From Ascoidea tarda (nom. inval.) (Eukaryota; Ascomycota; Saccharomycetes; Ascoideales; Ascoideaceae), in assembly GCA_030560485.1 (NCBI GenBank), contig JAKTTS010000180.1, forward strand, positions 1 through 27,535: 27,535 bases of DNA, in the 5' to 3' direction. Below the pieces are notes generated by a model, which saw nothing but the letters and a program-made list of their open reading frames with translations, made no database searches and was not told where the DNA came from. Below are positions 17,508 to 25,802 of the stretch, one piece after another (positions within the stretch are counted from its first letter, which is position 1; every line of letters starts with the position of its first letter). The translations under genes were made by a program, and so were the position numbers.

Positions 17508-19637
17508 ATGAGCTCCAGAGCATTGAGAAAACTAGAAAAGCAGTACCAGCAAGAGCACCCTCCCTTGGATCACTCGGAGCAAGAAAGCGATGTCGAGGAT
17601 CAGATAGTCAAACCTGCTTTCAATCCCTTTGACTTGCTCGTGGATAACCAGAGTTCAGACGACGAAACACACCAGAACCAGCAAAACATTGCAGACGAAA
17701 GCCCAGCCATAGAACCACATCCAGAAGAGTCTCAGGAAAATGAATCCAACGCCACCAACACAATCGCAATACCATCCTCAAAGACAAAGAAAAAAAACAA
17801 AAAAAACAAAAACAAAAACAAACTAAAGGCCCGGAATCCAGTCAATGAAAATAACCAAAGTCAAAGTAAAAATCAGAATCAGAACTACAATCAAAATCAA
17901 AATCAAATAAAAACTAAAACAAATGGTCTAGATAATATTGACAAGATATTGCAGGAGTTCCAACAGTCCAAAAACATAAAATTACACAGTTACAGTAGCC
18001 ATAGCGACTCATACAACAACAAAGGAGGAAATTTTGATATTTGTAATGTTTATGATAAGAATAGCAGTTTTGTACAGTTAATAGACCCTCATTACATGTA
18101 TTTCACCATATCAAAATTAAACCAATCGATACCTTTACTACAATTTGATGTAAAAGATTTGGACCCCGATAGAGAATTTCAGCATTTATTTGGAAAATTA
18201 TCATTAGAAGCAATCGAGGATGCTGAGTCCACCACCTCCACTTTTATTCGTCCTGAGGAGCTAAAGCTCATTAAAAGATTACAGCGTCTAACAAAAGGCT
18301 GGGGTGGTAAAGACAGAAGATCAATACCTGGAACCTCGAGAAAATTGGCATTAACAAGAATCAGAGACGATTGGTTGCCCACCGTTAAAAAGGAAATCTC
18401 TATGGTTGAATTGAAGAAAAACGACATTTTAAATTTGGTGAATTTTAATGAAAGTGATCTCCAAAATGATTCATTGTATGAAATTAATAATAAAATCGTC
18501 TCTCAATTAAACTTGGGTGTTAAATATTTCAAATTCGACAAAACCATTGCCACAAAACTAGTTGATGCAAGTTTTTTTTATTCTGTTATGGTTAGACCTG
18601 ACCAAGAATCTTTAATTACTCTTTTGTATCAAAATCCTTATCATGTTCAAACCATCTTACAAGTTTCCTCTATTTTATCAAGAAATGGTCAAAAAAATGA
18701 AAGCAGCTCGTTGATTGAACGAGCTTTGTTTGTTTTTGATAGAGGATTGAAACAGAATTTTGAACTAGGCAAAGCATTATCGAGACTCCCCTTTAATTTT
18801 TTCTTGAATCGACAATTTTACCTAACATTATTTCGACACATTGTTTCGCTAGCACAAAAGGGCACTTTTTATACTGCACTAACTTTCTGCATGTTATTAC
18901 TATTATTATCACCAGATGAAGATCCATATGGAGTTCGTTATTTCATTGATTTTTATGCTATAATGGCCGGCGAATATAAATATTTGGTCGATTTTGCAAA
19001 CAATGGAATATCAACAACCTATGAGAGATGGTATACACCAGGAATTGCATTTTCACTATCTCTAGCCCATTTGTTTTTGGATAACAAAACAGAAGCAGAA
19101 AAAACACTAAAATTTGCATTTAAAAAGTACCCATACACTGCCTATCAATTGCTTGACAGAATTGGCAAAACCAGCGATATCCCAATAAAAAACAGCAAAA
19201 TCTCAACCATAACACCAGAAATAGAAATAGCAACAGAGACGTACTTGACCAGAGCAGGTTTGTTATGGAATGAGCCTAGCCACATAGATTTCCTCGCTAA
19301 GAACTTGACAACTTATTTCCACAACTTGGCTTCAAGTGTTGAAATTTACCAGAACCTCAACGACGAGATCCCTCGAAACTTGATCAGACATGCAATTCTA
19401 TCAGCAGAAAGCAGTGTTATGGGCAGGCTCCCCAGAGAAATATGGGAAATGGAGGACATTTACGACTTTGATGTTCTTCCTCCCACCGATGGCAAATCAG
19501 AAACGTATCACGACTTGGTTGACGACGAAACCATTTCTAAAGTTGTCCAGTCAGACCAACAAGACGATGCTCTTTTAGATGCTGCTATACAAATGAGCAT
19601 CAACCACCAGCTCCAGCAACAACAAGTGCACCAATAG
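17508..19637 (+). CDS. RQC1: Rqc1, ribosome quality control factor (TCF25 family)
   Basis: 709-aa cytosolic protein of the RQC complex (Rqc1, Rqc2, Ltn1, Cdc48), which clears aborted nascent chains on 60S subunits. Seen: N-terminal MSSRALRKLEKQY typical of the family; an acidic region at 20-90; a Lys/Asn run KKKNKKNKNKNKLKAR at about 94-109 (the basic stretch known from Rqc1/TCF25); Gln/Asn-rich spacer; then the TCF25 domain at about 190-640, including HRSYSD-like HSYSSHSDSY, DPDREFQHLFG, PGTSRKLALTRIRDDWLP and DEDPYGVRYFIDFYA. The tail is acidic with a final Gln run. The length is near that of S. cerevisiae (723). Polybasic stretches of this kind are known to stall ribosomes and can regulate Rqc1 itself. 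It is divergent from IPI1. Confidence 0.94.
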   Translation: MSSRALRKLEKQYQQEHPPLDHSEQESDVEDQIVKPAFNPFDLLVDNQSSDDETHQNQQNIADESPAIEPHPEESQENESNATNTIAIPSSKTKKKNKKNKNKNKLKARNPVNENNQSQSKNQNQNYNQNQNQIKTKTNGLDNIDKILQEFQQSKNIKLHSYSSHSDSYNNKGGNFDICNVYDKNSSFVQLIDPHYMYFTISKLNQSIPLLQFDVKDLDPDREFQHLFGKLSLEAIEDAESTTSTFIRPEELKLIKRLQRLTKGWGGKDRRSIPGTSRKLALTRIRDDWLPTVKKEISMVELKKNDILNLVNFNESDLQNDSLYEINNKIVSQLNLGVKYFKFDKTIATKLVDASFFYSVMVRPDQESLITLLYQNPYHVQTILQVSSILSRNGQKNESSSLIERALFVFDRGLKQNFELGKALSRLPFNFFLNRQFYLTLFRHIVSLAQKGTFYTALTFCMLLLLLSPDEDPYGVRYFIDFYAIMAGEYKYLVDFANNGISTTYERWYTPGIAFSLSLAHLFLDNKTEAEKTLKFAFKKYPYTAYQLLDRIGKTSDIPIKNSKISTITPEIEIATETYLTRAGLLWNEPSHIDFLAKNLTTYFHNLASSVEIYQNLNDEIPRNLIRHAILSAESSVMGRLPREIWEMEDIYDFDVLPPTDGKSETYHDLVDDETISKVVQSDQQDDALLDAAIQMSINHQLQQQQVHQ

Positions 19638-20074
19638 CACCAGTAGTATGTCTGCCTTTTTTCCAACTAGTTATATTATTATCACTCTTGCCATTATATA
19701 GTTTCATCTAGATTTATCTCGAAGCTCCTTCAATTTTGCTTTCGCAGCAGCCTTTAATTGTCTTTAATAAACAGCACCATAAGCACCATAAGCACCACAA
19801 ACACCATCTTCCCATCACTCTCCAACAATATCTCCTTATCAGCAACTTTTCACTCCGCTCAGCAAAACTTTCAACCGATTTCCATTTGTTCCACTCCAAA
19901 GAAACCTTTTGCAAATCGCAAGTTCGCAACTCAGTGATTTATTTGGCCCAGGACAGAGAGATAAAAGGACATGGTCTGCTTTGCTGTGTTGTTATAACTG
20001 AACATTGAACAATAGACACTCGACACAAGCGTATACTCCAAATCACTCACAAAGACACAGACAGAATTTGATAG
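19638..20074. promoter_or_regulatory. RQC1 3' region and desaturase promoter
   Basis: 437 bp. Includes a short CACCATAAG tandem (about 19774-19805), a possible TATA-like GATAAAAGG near 19960, and an 8-codon upstream frame (ATG at 19971, TAA at 19995-19997). Whether that frame is transcribed is unknown. Confidence 0.4.
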
Positions 20075-21544
20075 ATGGATCAGGAACTGGAACCAGTTGT
20101 GGGAAATATCAACATCAAGAAGAGATCCATAACCAAAAAGACACCAAACCAGGCTCGAGGAGGCTCGAACAGTGTAAACAATCTTTCATTCAGCACCAGG
20201 TACACCAAAAGCTTCTCGAATAGCACTATTCCCAGCAGTTTTACAAAGAGACCTGCAAACATTCGACGCCAAATCAAGCGATCAAGGTGGAATTTGGTTT
20301 ATCTCATTAGAAGAATTAACTGGCTACACACCACCATCATCTTGTTTCTTCCCATAGTTGGAAGCATTGTCTCTCTTCTTTTTCAAGTTCCCATAACTGA
20401 AAACACTCTTCGCTTCACCATCTTTTACTATTTTCTAACTTCACTATGTGTAACCTCTGGCTATCATCGACTATGGGCTCATAGATCTTTCGAAGCCACT
20501 AAAGTGCTATCCTTGATCTACGCTGTTTTTGGTGCAGCAACTGGTTTGGGCTCAATAAAAAAATGGGTTGCTCGTCATAGAGCCCACCATCGATACACAG
20601 ACACTGAAAGAGACCCCCACAATGCTAGAAGAAGCTTGATATACTCTCATATGGGCTGGATGATATTCAAACCAAATCTAAAGATTTCCTCCTCAATCAC
20701 CGAGTTATTGAAGAGCGACGACTTGAGCAACGATGCTATCATAAACTGGCAAGAAAAAAACTACCTAATACTATTTGTGCTAACGAGCATGATAATACCA
20801 ACTGCAATTGCAGGTTTTTTTTGGAATGATTACAAAGGCGGTTTACTATACTCAGGCATAATAAGGTGCATGCTCAATCAACAAACTAGTTTCACAGGCA
20901 ACTCCCTTTGCCATTATGTTGGAACACAACCATATGATGATAAGAAAACCCCAAGAAATAACTGGTTTCTTACTTTCTTGACTTTTGGCGAGGGTTTTCA
21001 AAATTTTCATCACAACTTTCCTAACGATTATAGAATCGGTATTCATTGGTACGAATTCGATCTAACTAGATTTCAGATTGAAATTCTATACAAAATCGGT
21101 TTGATAAAAAGCATCAAGAAAAACACGAATGATGCTATCAACCAGTGTATTATACAACAAAATCAAAAAATTTTGGACAGGCATAGAGCAAAACTAAACT
21201 GGGGCGTACCAATAAAAGAACTCCCCATAATTTCTGAAAACGAATTCAAAAGGTTAGTCAAAAGCTCCTCTAGAGCTTTACTCATTATATCTGGAGTTGT
21301 TCATGATGTTACTCCAATCATTGATACTCATCCTGGTGGCCCTCAATTGGTGAGAGCTTCTATTGGAAAAGATGCTACCACAGCATTTGAAGGAGGTGTT
21401 TATGCACATTCAAATGCTGCTCATAATTTGCTAGCTACAATGAGAGTCGCCATTATTTACGGCTTCCATATTCAAAATCCTTCAAATCAGTTAAAAATTG
21501 CAACAATTCGAAATTCTCCATCAGCTACAGCAGGAGCTGCATAA
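20075..21544 (+). CDS. OLE1: OLE1-family acyl-CoA desaturase with C-terminal cytochrome b5, QxxHH variant
   Basis: 489-aa ER membrane protein of the stearoyl-CoA delta-9 desaturase family. Seen: basic N-terminus, membrane pairs at about 84-128 and 229-262, histidine box 1 HRLWAH (131-136), box 2 HRAHH (168-172), GNSLCH with conserved Asn276 and His280, then GTQPYDD. A C-terminal cytochrome b5 domain (about 385-475) has both heme histidines (HPGG His419, and His445 in YAHSNAAH). The third box is QNFHH (309-313) where Ole1 enzymes have HNFHH; the codon is CAA at 20999-21001. So one diiron ligand is Gln. The protein may be a paralog of OLE1 with altered activity (as OLE2 in Candida albicans is a second, non-essential copy) rather than the main delta-9 enzyme. 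An in-frame stop immediately precedes the ATG. It is convergent with SUP35. Confidence 0.93.
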   Translation: MDQELEPVVGNINIKKRSITKKTPNQARGGSNSVNNLSFSTRYTKSFSNSTIPSSFTKRPANIRRQIKRSRWNLVYLIRRINWLHTTIILFLPIVGSIVSLLFQVPITENTLRFTIFYYFLTSLCVTSGYHRLWAHRSFEATKVLSLIYAVFGAATGLGSIKKWVARHRAHHRYTDTERDPHNARRSLIYSHMGWMIFKPNLKISSSITELLKSDDLSNDAIINWQEKNYLILFVLTSMIIPTAIAGFFWNDYKGGLLYSGIIRCMLNQQTSFTGNSLCHYVGTQPYDDKKTPRNNWFLTFLTFGEGFQNFHHNFPNDYRIGIHWYEFDLTRFQIEILYKIGLIKSIKKNTNDAINQCIIQQNQKILDRHRAKLNWGVPIKELPIISENEFKRLVKSSSRALLIISGVVHDVTPIIDTHPGGPQLVRASIGKDATTAFEGGVYAHSNAAHNLLATMRVAIIYGFHIQNPSNQLKIATIRNSPSATAGAA

Positions 21545-21920
21545 ATAAGATTGTTATTTTTTTTCTCTCTTTTCCATTCGTTTCTATTCTTGTGTTATAT
21601 TCATTCTTAAATCAGTATTTTCAAGCTGTTAAACATTTATAAGTTTTATAATAAAAATATTCCAAACTCTTATTCACTACTTTTCACTTTTTCATTTTAC
21701 ATGGAGCAGAAAATATTTGTTTTTATTTCTTTTATTTAATGTTCTATTTTTTTTATTTTTTTTTGTTAGAAAAAACTACATTAGTAGAATGTAAATATCT
21801 GTGATAAATTTAACTAATAAATACCTATAAATTTTTTTTTTTTTTTTCAAATACTACATAAAATAAAAGAATTTTCACAAAACAAACAACCATATAAAAA
21901 TTTCCCAGTCATAAACCCAT
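21545..21920. terminator. Convergent 3' regions of the desaturase gene and SUP35
   Basis: 376 bp, T-rich on the plus strand with a T run of about 16 at 21831-21847. No other feature is seen. Confidence 0.45.
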
Positions 21921-24002
21921 TTAATTTGATGGATTTTTAAGTAATTTGACAATTTTTCCAATTGCGATCGTAGAACCCTGATCTCTTAATGTGAATCTAC
22001 CTAGTTGTTGATAATCTTCATATGTTTCAACGCAGACAGGATCTGCTGTTTCAAGAACAGCAATGATTTTCATACCTCTTTTAGCAAAAGCTGGTGCCTT
22101 TTTAGATTTTTTATTGGTTCCTTTCTGTAAGTGATGTAGTAATTTTACAAATGTAACTTCTTCAATCGCAGCATGAATATGCATGACACAAGTAAAACCA
22201 GCAGTTAAAATAGACTTCAAATCAATTATAGCAATTTCCGCAGCGAATCTCCTAACGACCTTGACTGGAAATTTGGATGAAGATAACACAAAGCCTGGCT
22301 GGATATCTTCTTCTTCAATACCTTTTAATTTTAATCTAACTTGTTCACCACAAATAGCTTGGGTGACTTCTTGTTCAGATTCATTAAAGATTGTGATTAC
22401 TTCGACGTTTATCTTATTGGGCATAATTACTAGTGAAGAACCCTTTTTGACTAAACCACTCTCAATTTTTCCTTCGACGATTGTACCCAAATCTTTCATT
22501 TTGCCGGCAATGGGCAACATGAAGGGAGAATTTAATTTCTTGTTTGTCAATTTGAGACTGTCTAAAGTTTCTAGTAATGCAGGACCGGTGTACCAAGGAC
22601 ATAATTTAGGGTTGACTCTTTCTTTTATACCATCACCAGTATAACCAGAAACAGGCATGAATGTAATGTCAGTTTTAATGTTGTAACCAACAGCTTTTAA
22701 GAAAAGAGTTAATTTTTTGACACACTCGTCGTATCTTTTTTTGCTCCATTTGACGGTTATATCGTCCATTTTATTTATGACGACAATTAGGCTGTTGACA
22801 CCTTGAGTCTTTGCTAAAATTGCGTGTTCTCTTGTTTGACCACCCTTTTCGAAACCTGCTTCGAATTCCCCCTTTCTTGAAGAAATAACCAAGATTCCAG
22901 TATCTGATTGAGATGCACCCGAAATCATATTTGAGACATACATTTTATGGCCAGGAGCATCTAGCAAAGTGTATCTTCTTTTGGCAGTTTCAAAGTAGGC
23001 TCGACCAACCTCAATGGTTTTTCCATCAGCTCTTTCTTCCTTGTTGGTGTCCATGACCCACGAAAGATACCAACCTTGTCTGCCAGCATCTTTGGCTTCT
23101 CTTTCGTATTTTTCAATTGTTCTCTTATCGACTGAACCTGTTAGGTATAACAAGTTACCGCCCATGGTTGATTTGCCAGCATCAACATGGCCCATGAATA
23201 GGATAGACATGTGGTCTTTGCCGCCGTATAGGTCCTTAAGAACGTCTTCATCAACTTCAATATCATCAGATTCAACGATTTTTTTGGAGTCTGCAGCTTT
23301 TTTGACAGTGGCTGTAGGTTTCTTTTCAGATTTTAAAGTAGGATCAGTTTTTTTTTCGGGTCTTGGAGAAGATTCTAGTTTTTTATCAATTTTAGTAACA
23401 GGATCAGGTTTTTTGTCAGTTTTGAGAACAACTACAGGACTCTTTTCGGCTTTAAGAACAAGCACAGGTTTCTTTTCAGTTTTGAGAGAAATGGCATTTT
23501 TCTCAATTTTTTGATCTTTGGTTTGTTCAGTATTAGTTTTGGGAGCAGAATCTTCAAGTTTCAAGGTGAGTGGTGCTTGCTGTGGTGATTGTTGTACTTG
23601 CTGTTGTAGTTGTGGTTGTTGATTATTGTAATTGTTATAGCTATTTTTATAGTTATTGTTGTAATTATTGTAGTTGTTGTTGTTGGGATTTGAATATTTG
23701 TTATTATAATTTCTATTATAACCGCCTTGTTGATAGTTGTTTTGCTTATTGTAATACTGTTGGTTATAGTAGGGCTGTTGTTGCTGTGGTTGTTGGTAAT
23801 ATCCAGACTGTTGTTGGGCATATGGTTGTTGGTAATATCCACCGCCATAACCACCAGGAGTGAAGGCTTGAGCCTGATTTGGATTGAAACGTCTCTGTTG
23901 TTGAGACTGGGAGGATTGAGCAGACTCTGAGCTTTGGGAGTCGCCAATCGACTGGCTCGCAAATTGGTTATTCAAATTGGATAAATCCTGGTCGTTACTC
24001 AT
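21921..24002 (-). CDS. SUP35: Sup35, translation release factor eRF3
   Basis: 693-aa GTPase that works with Sup45 (eRF1) to terminate translation. Seen: N domain (1-145), Gln/Asn/Tyr/Gly-rich with GGYYQQPYAQQQSGYYQQP and PYYNQQYYNKQ, prion-like in composition; M domain (146-260), Lys/Glu-rich, holding six decapeptides in exact register (171-230); GTPase domain from about 264 with GHVDAGKST (271-279), DAPGH, and NKMD; then the two beta-barrel domains. The C region closely matches eRF3. The first Met fits MSNDQDLSNLN, similar to MSDSNQGNNQ of S. cerevisiae. The next gene upstream on the strand is the TCD gene, 155 bp away, and RRPE motifs lie between them. Confidence 0.97.
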   Translation of the reverse strand: MSNDQDLSNLNNQFASQSIGDSQSSESAQSSQSQQQRRFNPNQAQAFTPGGYGGGYYQQPYAQQQSGYYQQPQQQQPYYNQQYYNKQNNYQQGGYNRNYNNKYSNPNNNNYNNYNNNYKNSYNNYNNQQPQLQQQVQQSPQQAPLTLKLEDSAPKTNTEQTKDQKIEKNAISLKTEKKPVLVLKAEKSPVVVLKTDKKPDPVTKIDKKLESSPRPEKKTDPTLKSEKKPTATVKKAADSKKIVESDDIEVDEDVLKDLYGGKDHMSILFMGHVDAGKSTMGGNLLYLTGSVDKRTIEKYEREAKDAGRQGWYLSWVMDTNKEERADGKTIEVGRAYFETAKRRYTLLDAPGHKMYVSNMISGASQSDTGILVISSRKGEFEAGFEKGGQTREHAILAKTQGVNSLIVVINKMDDITVKWSKKRYDECVKKLTLFLKAVGYNIKTDITFMPVSGYTGDGIKERVNPKLCPWYTGPALLETLDSLKLTNKKLNSPFMLPIAGKMKDLGTIVEGKIESGLVKKGSSLVIMPNKINVEVITIFNESEQEVTQAICGEQVRLKLKGIEEEDIQPGFVLSSSKFPVKVVRRFAAEIAIIDLKSILTAGFTCVMHIHAAIEEVTFVKLLHHLQKGTNKKSKKAPAFAKRGMKIIAVLETADPVCVETYEDYQQLGRFTLRDQGSTIAIGKIVKLLKNPSN
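23313..23492 (-). repeat. Six tandem decapeptide (30-bp) repeats in the SUP35 M domain
   Basis: Residues 171-230 divide exactly into ten-residue units with a KxEKKP/KxDKKP core: ISLKTEKKPV, LVLKAEKSPV, VVLKTDKKPD, PVTKIDKKLE, SSPRPEKKTD, PTLKSEKKPT. Confidence 0.9.
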
Positions 24003-24084
24003 ATTGGGACTGTCTTGGTGTTTCTGCTGTGCACAATTATGATTGCTGGTTTGAGTGGAAGGTAAAGATAGTGCTTATGGTGAT

Positions 24085-24113
24085 AAAAATTTTTTGTGGT
24101 TTAAAATTTTTCA
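24085..24113 (-). promoter_or_regulatory. Two RRPE-type elements upstream of SUP35
   Basis: AAAATTTTTCA at 24103-24113 is the exact reverse complement of the full RRPE TGAAAAATTTT, pointing toward SUP35. AAAAATTTTTT at 24085-24095 contains the core on both strands. They lie about 85-110 bp before the SUP35 ATG. Confidence 0.55.
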
Positions 24114-24157
24114 GGTGCTCCGTTGCTCACGCGCAACACGCAGGCCTCACGCACCAA

Positions 24158-25495
24158 CTAGCGGAACCGGGCGTAGTAGCGCTCTTCCTCAAAGCGGTTT
24201 TGCACCCGCTGGAGAACCTCCGGGGAGTATACGTCCTCGGGTTTTTCACGGCCGCTAAGCACGCGCTGCTCGTGCTGTCGCTGCTCCTCTCGGGTCATGA
24301 GCACAAGGTTCTGGGGCGAGATCTCCTTTGCCATGTCCCAGCGCGAGAGTGCAAGCCTGGTGGAGTAGCTGGATATGGCGGACTTGGCTCTGAAGATTTC
24401 GTCCACCACGTAGACCACGTCACTGAGCGAGAGAGGCACACGCTGTTCCTGGCCTCCGAGTCGGGACTGCTGGGCGGCGAGGGTGTGCAAGATGCCCTCG
24501 TATGTCTTTGCTCGGTTTTTGGTGACACCCTCGATGGGCTCGAGGGGATAGCCGGTCAAGTACGTCAAGAGATACGAAGTGATGGTCAAGCCAAAGATTC
24601 CAGGCATAGGCCCCAAAACCGGCAAGATCCTCACTCTGAAGTCCCTCAATGGTGTCAACTCATCGATGTTTCCTCTCACATACTCTTCTTCCGGCAAGGG
24701 CAACAACGACGCTTTTCTTGGGTCTGGTTTTTCTGCTGAAAACACCACTGTGATTCCTGAGGCGATGCCTCTTTTCTTCAATCTTCTTCTCACTGATCTC
24801 GCCAACGGATCCTCTCCGGTGTTCGAAATATCTCCGATGTTAACCGTCGTTGGATCGCTTTTGCATCCGGCACCCATGCTCGAAATGACATTGATCTTCT
24901 TTTTATGGCAGTACTCTAGCAAATCAACCTTGGTGTCAATGTTGTCAATGCAATCAACAACAAATGTGGGCGACCCTTCCAACAATCGCTCTGAAGTTTT
25001 CAAGGTCCACAACTCATTGATTGTTTCGATTTCACACCATGGCGCCACTTTCAATAGATGCTTCTTCAACGTCAAAACCTTTGAAACACCAACATCACTC
25101 AACGTGGCAACAGCATGTCTGTTTAACGATGACAAAGTGACCTGGTCAAAATCAATTATTCTAATCCTGCTTACTCCTGATCGGACCATCATTGTAGTCA
25201 CCCATGACCCAACTCCTCCAACTCCAACAACAACTATAAACGTATCCTTTCTCAACTTGTTCACGCCTTCTTCCCCCAAAAAAACATAGTTTCTCGCCAA
25301 TTGTTCTCTAATCAAATCTTCGTCATATTCACCGCCAAATAGATTTTCCTTCTTCTGTAAAGTAGCAGTGTCTTCATCCACTGATCGGTCTCCATTGTTT
25401 CTCAAATATCTTCCTACTACTTCTACCAAACCACCTGTCACAATAGCACTCACTAGTGCTGTTAGCCCAATAACTTTAAAACTTGAACTCATCAT
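24158..25495 (-). CDS. TCD1/TCD2: tRNA threonylcarbamoyladenosine dehydratase (Tcd1/Tcd2, ThiF/E1-like)
   Basis: ATP-dependent dehydratase that turns t6A37 of ANN-decoding tRNAs into the cyclic form ct6A; yeast Tcd proteins sit on the mitochondrial outer membrane. From ATG 25495 it has 445 aa (the frame extends 20 codons further upstream but has no ATG there). Seen: a membrane segment at about residues 7-26 (VIGLTALVSAIVTGGLVEVV), nucleotide-binding GVGGVGSW (91-98), DFDQVTLSSLNRH (115-127), DCIDN, and the family's C-terminal region. The length is close to the 429-447 aa yeast paralogs; which one it is cannot be told. The last 400 bp of the gene are distinctly GC-richer than the rest. It is divergent from MUS81 and upstream of SUP35. 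Confidence 0.94.
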   Translation of the reverse strand: MMSSSFKVIGLTALVSAIVTGGLVEVVGRYLRNNGDRSVDEDTATLQKKENLFGGEYDEDLIREQLARNYVFLGEEGVNKLRKDTFIVVVGVGGVGSWVTTMMVRSGVSRIRIIDFDQVTLSSLNRHAVATLSDVGVSKVLTLKKHLLKVAPWCEIETINELWTLKTSERLLEGSPTFVVDCIDNIDTKVDLLEYCHKKKINVISSMGAGCKSDPTTVNIGDISNTGEDPLARSVRRRLKKRGIASGITVVFSAEKPDPRKASLLPLPEEEYVRGNIDELTPLRDFRVRILPVLGPMPGIFGLTITSYLLTYLTGYPLEPIEGVTKNRAKTYEGILHTLAAQQSRLGGQEQRVPLSLSDVVYVVDEIFRAKSAISSYSTRLALSRWDMAKEISPQNLVLMTREEQRQHEQRVLSGREKPEDVYSPEVLQRVQNRFEEERYYARFR

Positions 25496-25802
25496 GAATT
25501 GTCTCTTTCCTCTTAAAGTTATATTTCCTTCATACTTGGAGGGAAGTTCTGTCAAGTCATAAATTTACAAATAACTTTTCACTGAAAAAAAATTAAAAAA
25601 ATAAAAAAAAAAAAGAAAAAAGAAAAATAAAAAAACGAAAAACTTATTTGAACTTTCTGTGAATCAATGCAATACCATGCATGAACCACAAATACGGACC
25701 GTCGTTGTTTTGTTTACCTTAATCAACAAAAGCCATTGAATTCAATGATTTGTGTTTAAAGAAGTTCCTGTTGTTGATTATTATCAATTGTTATGAGATA
25801 TA
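25496..25802. promoter_or_regulatory. Divergent TCD/MUS81 promoter with two short uORFs before TCD
   Basis: 307 bp. On the minus strand before the TCD start there are two upstream frames: ATG ACT TGA (25560-25552) and a 4-codon one (25533-25519, MKEI then TAA). An A-rich tract lies at 25585-25640. No clear MCB (ACGCGT) or other cell-cycle box is seen before MUS81. Confidence 0.5.

Noticed and set aside
20852-21046. Antisense frame inside the desaturase gene
   Set aside because: Shadow of the conserved histidine-box coding region.
24029-24739. 236-codon open frame antisense to the end of the TCD gene
   Set aside because: It starts from a non-ATG codon and is explained as a shadow of the GC-rich TCD coding sequence.
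25496-25555. 20-codon N-terminal extension of the TCD protein
   Set aside because: The extension would begin at TTG; the first in-frame ATG is at 25495, after which the membrane segment follows directly.
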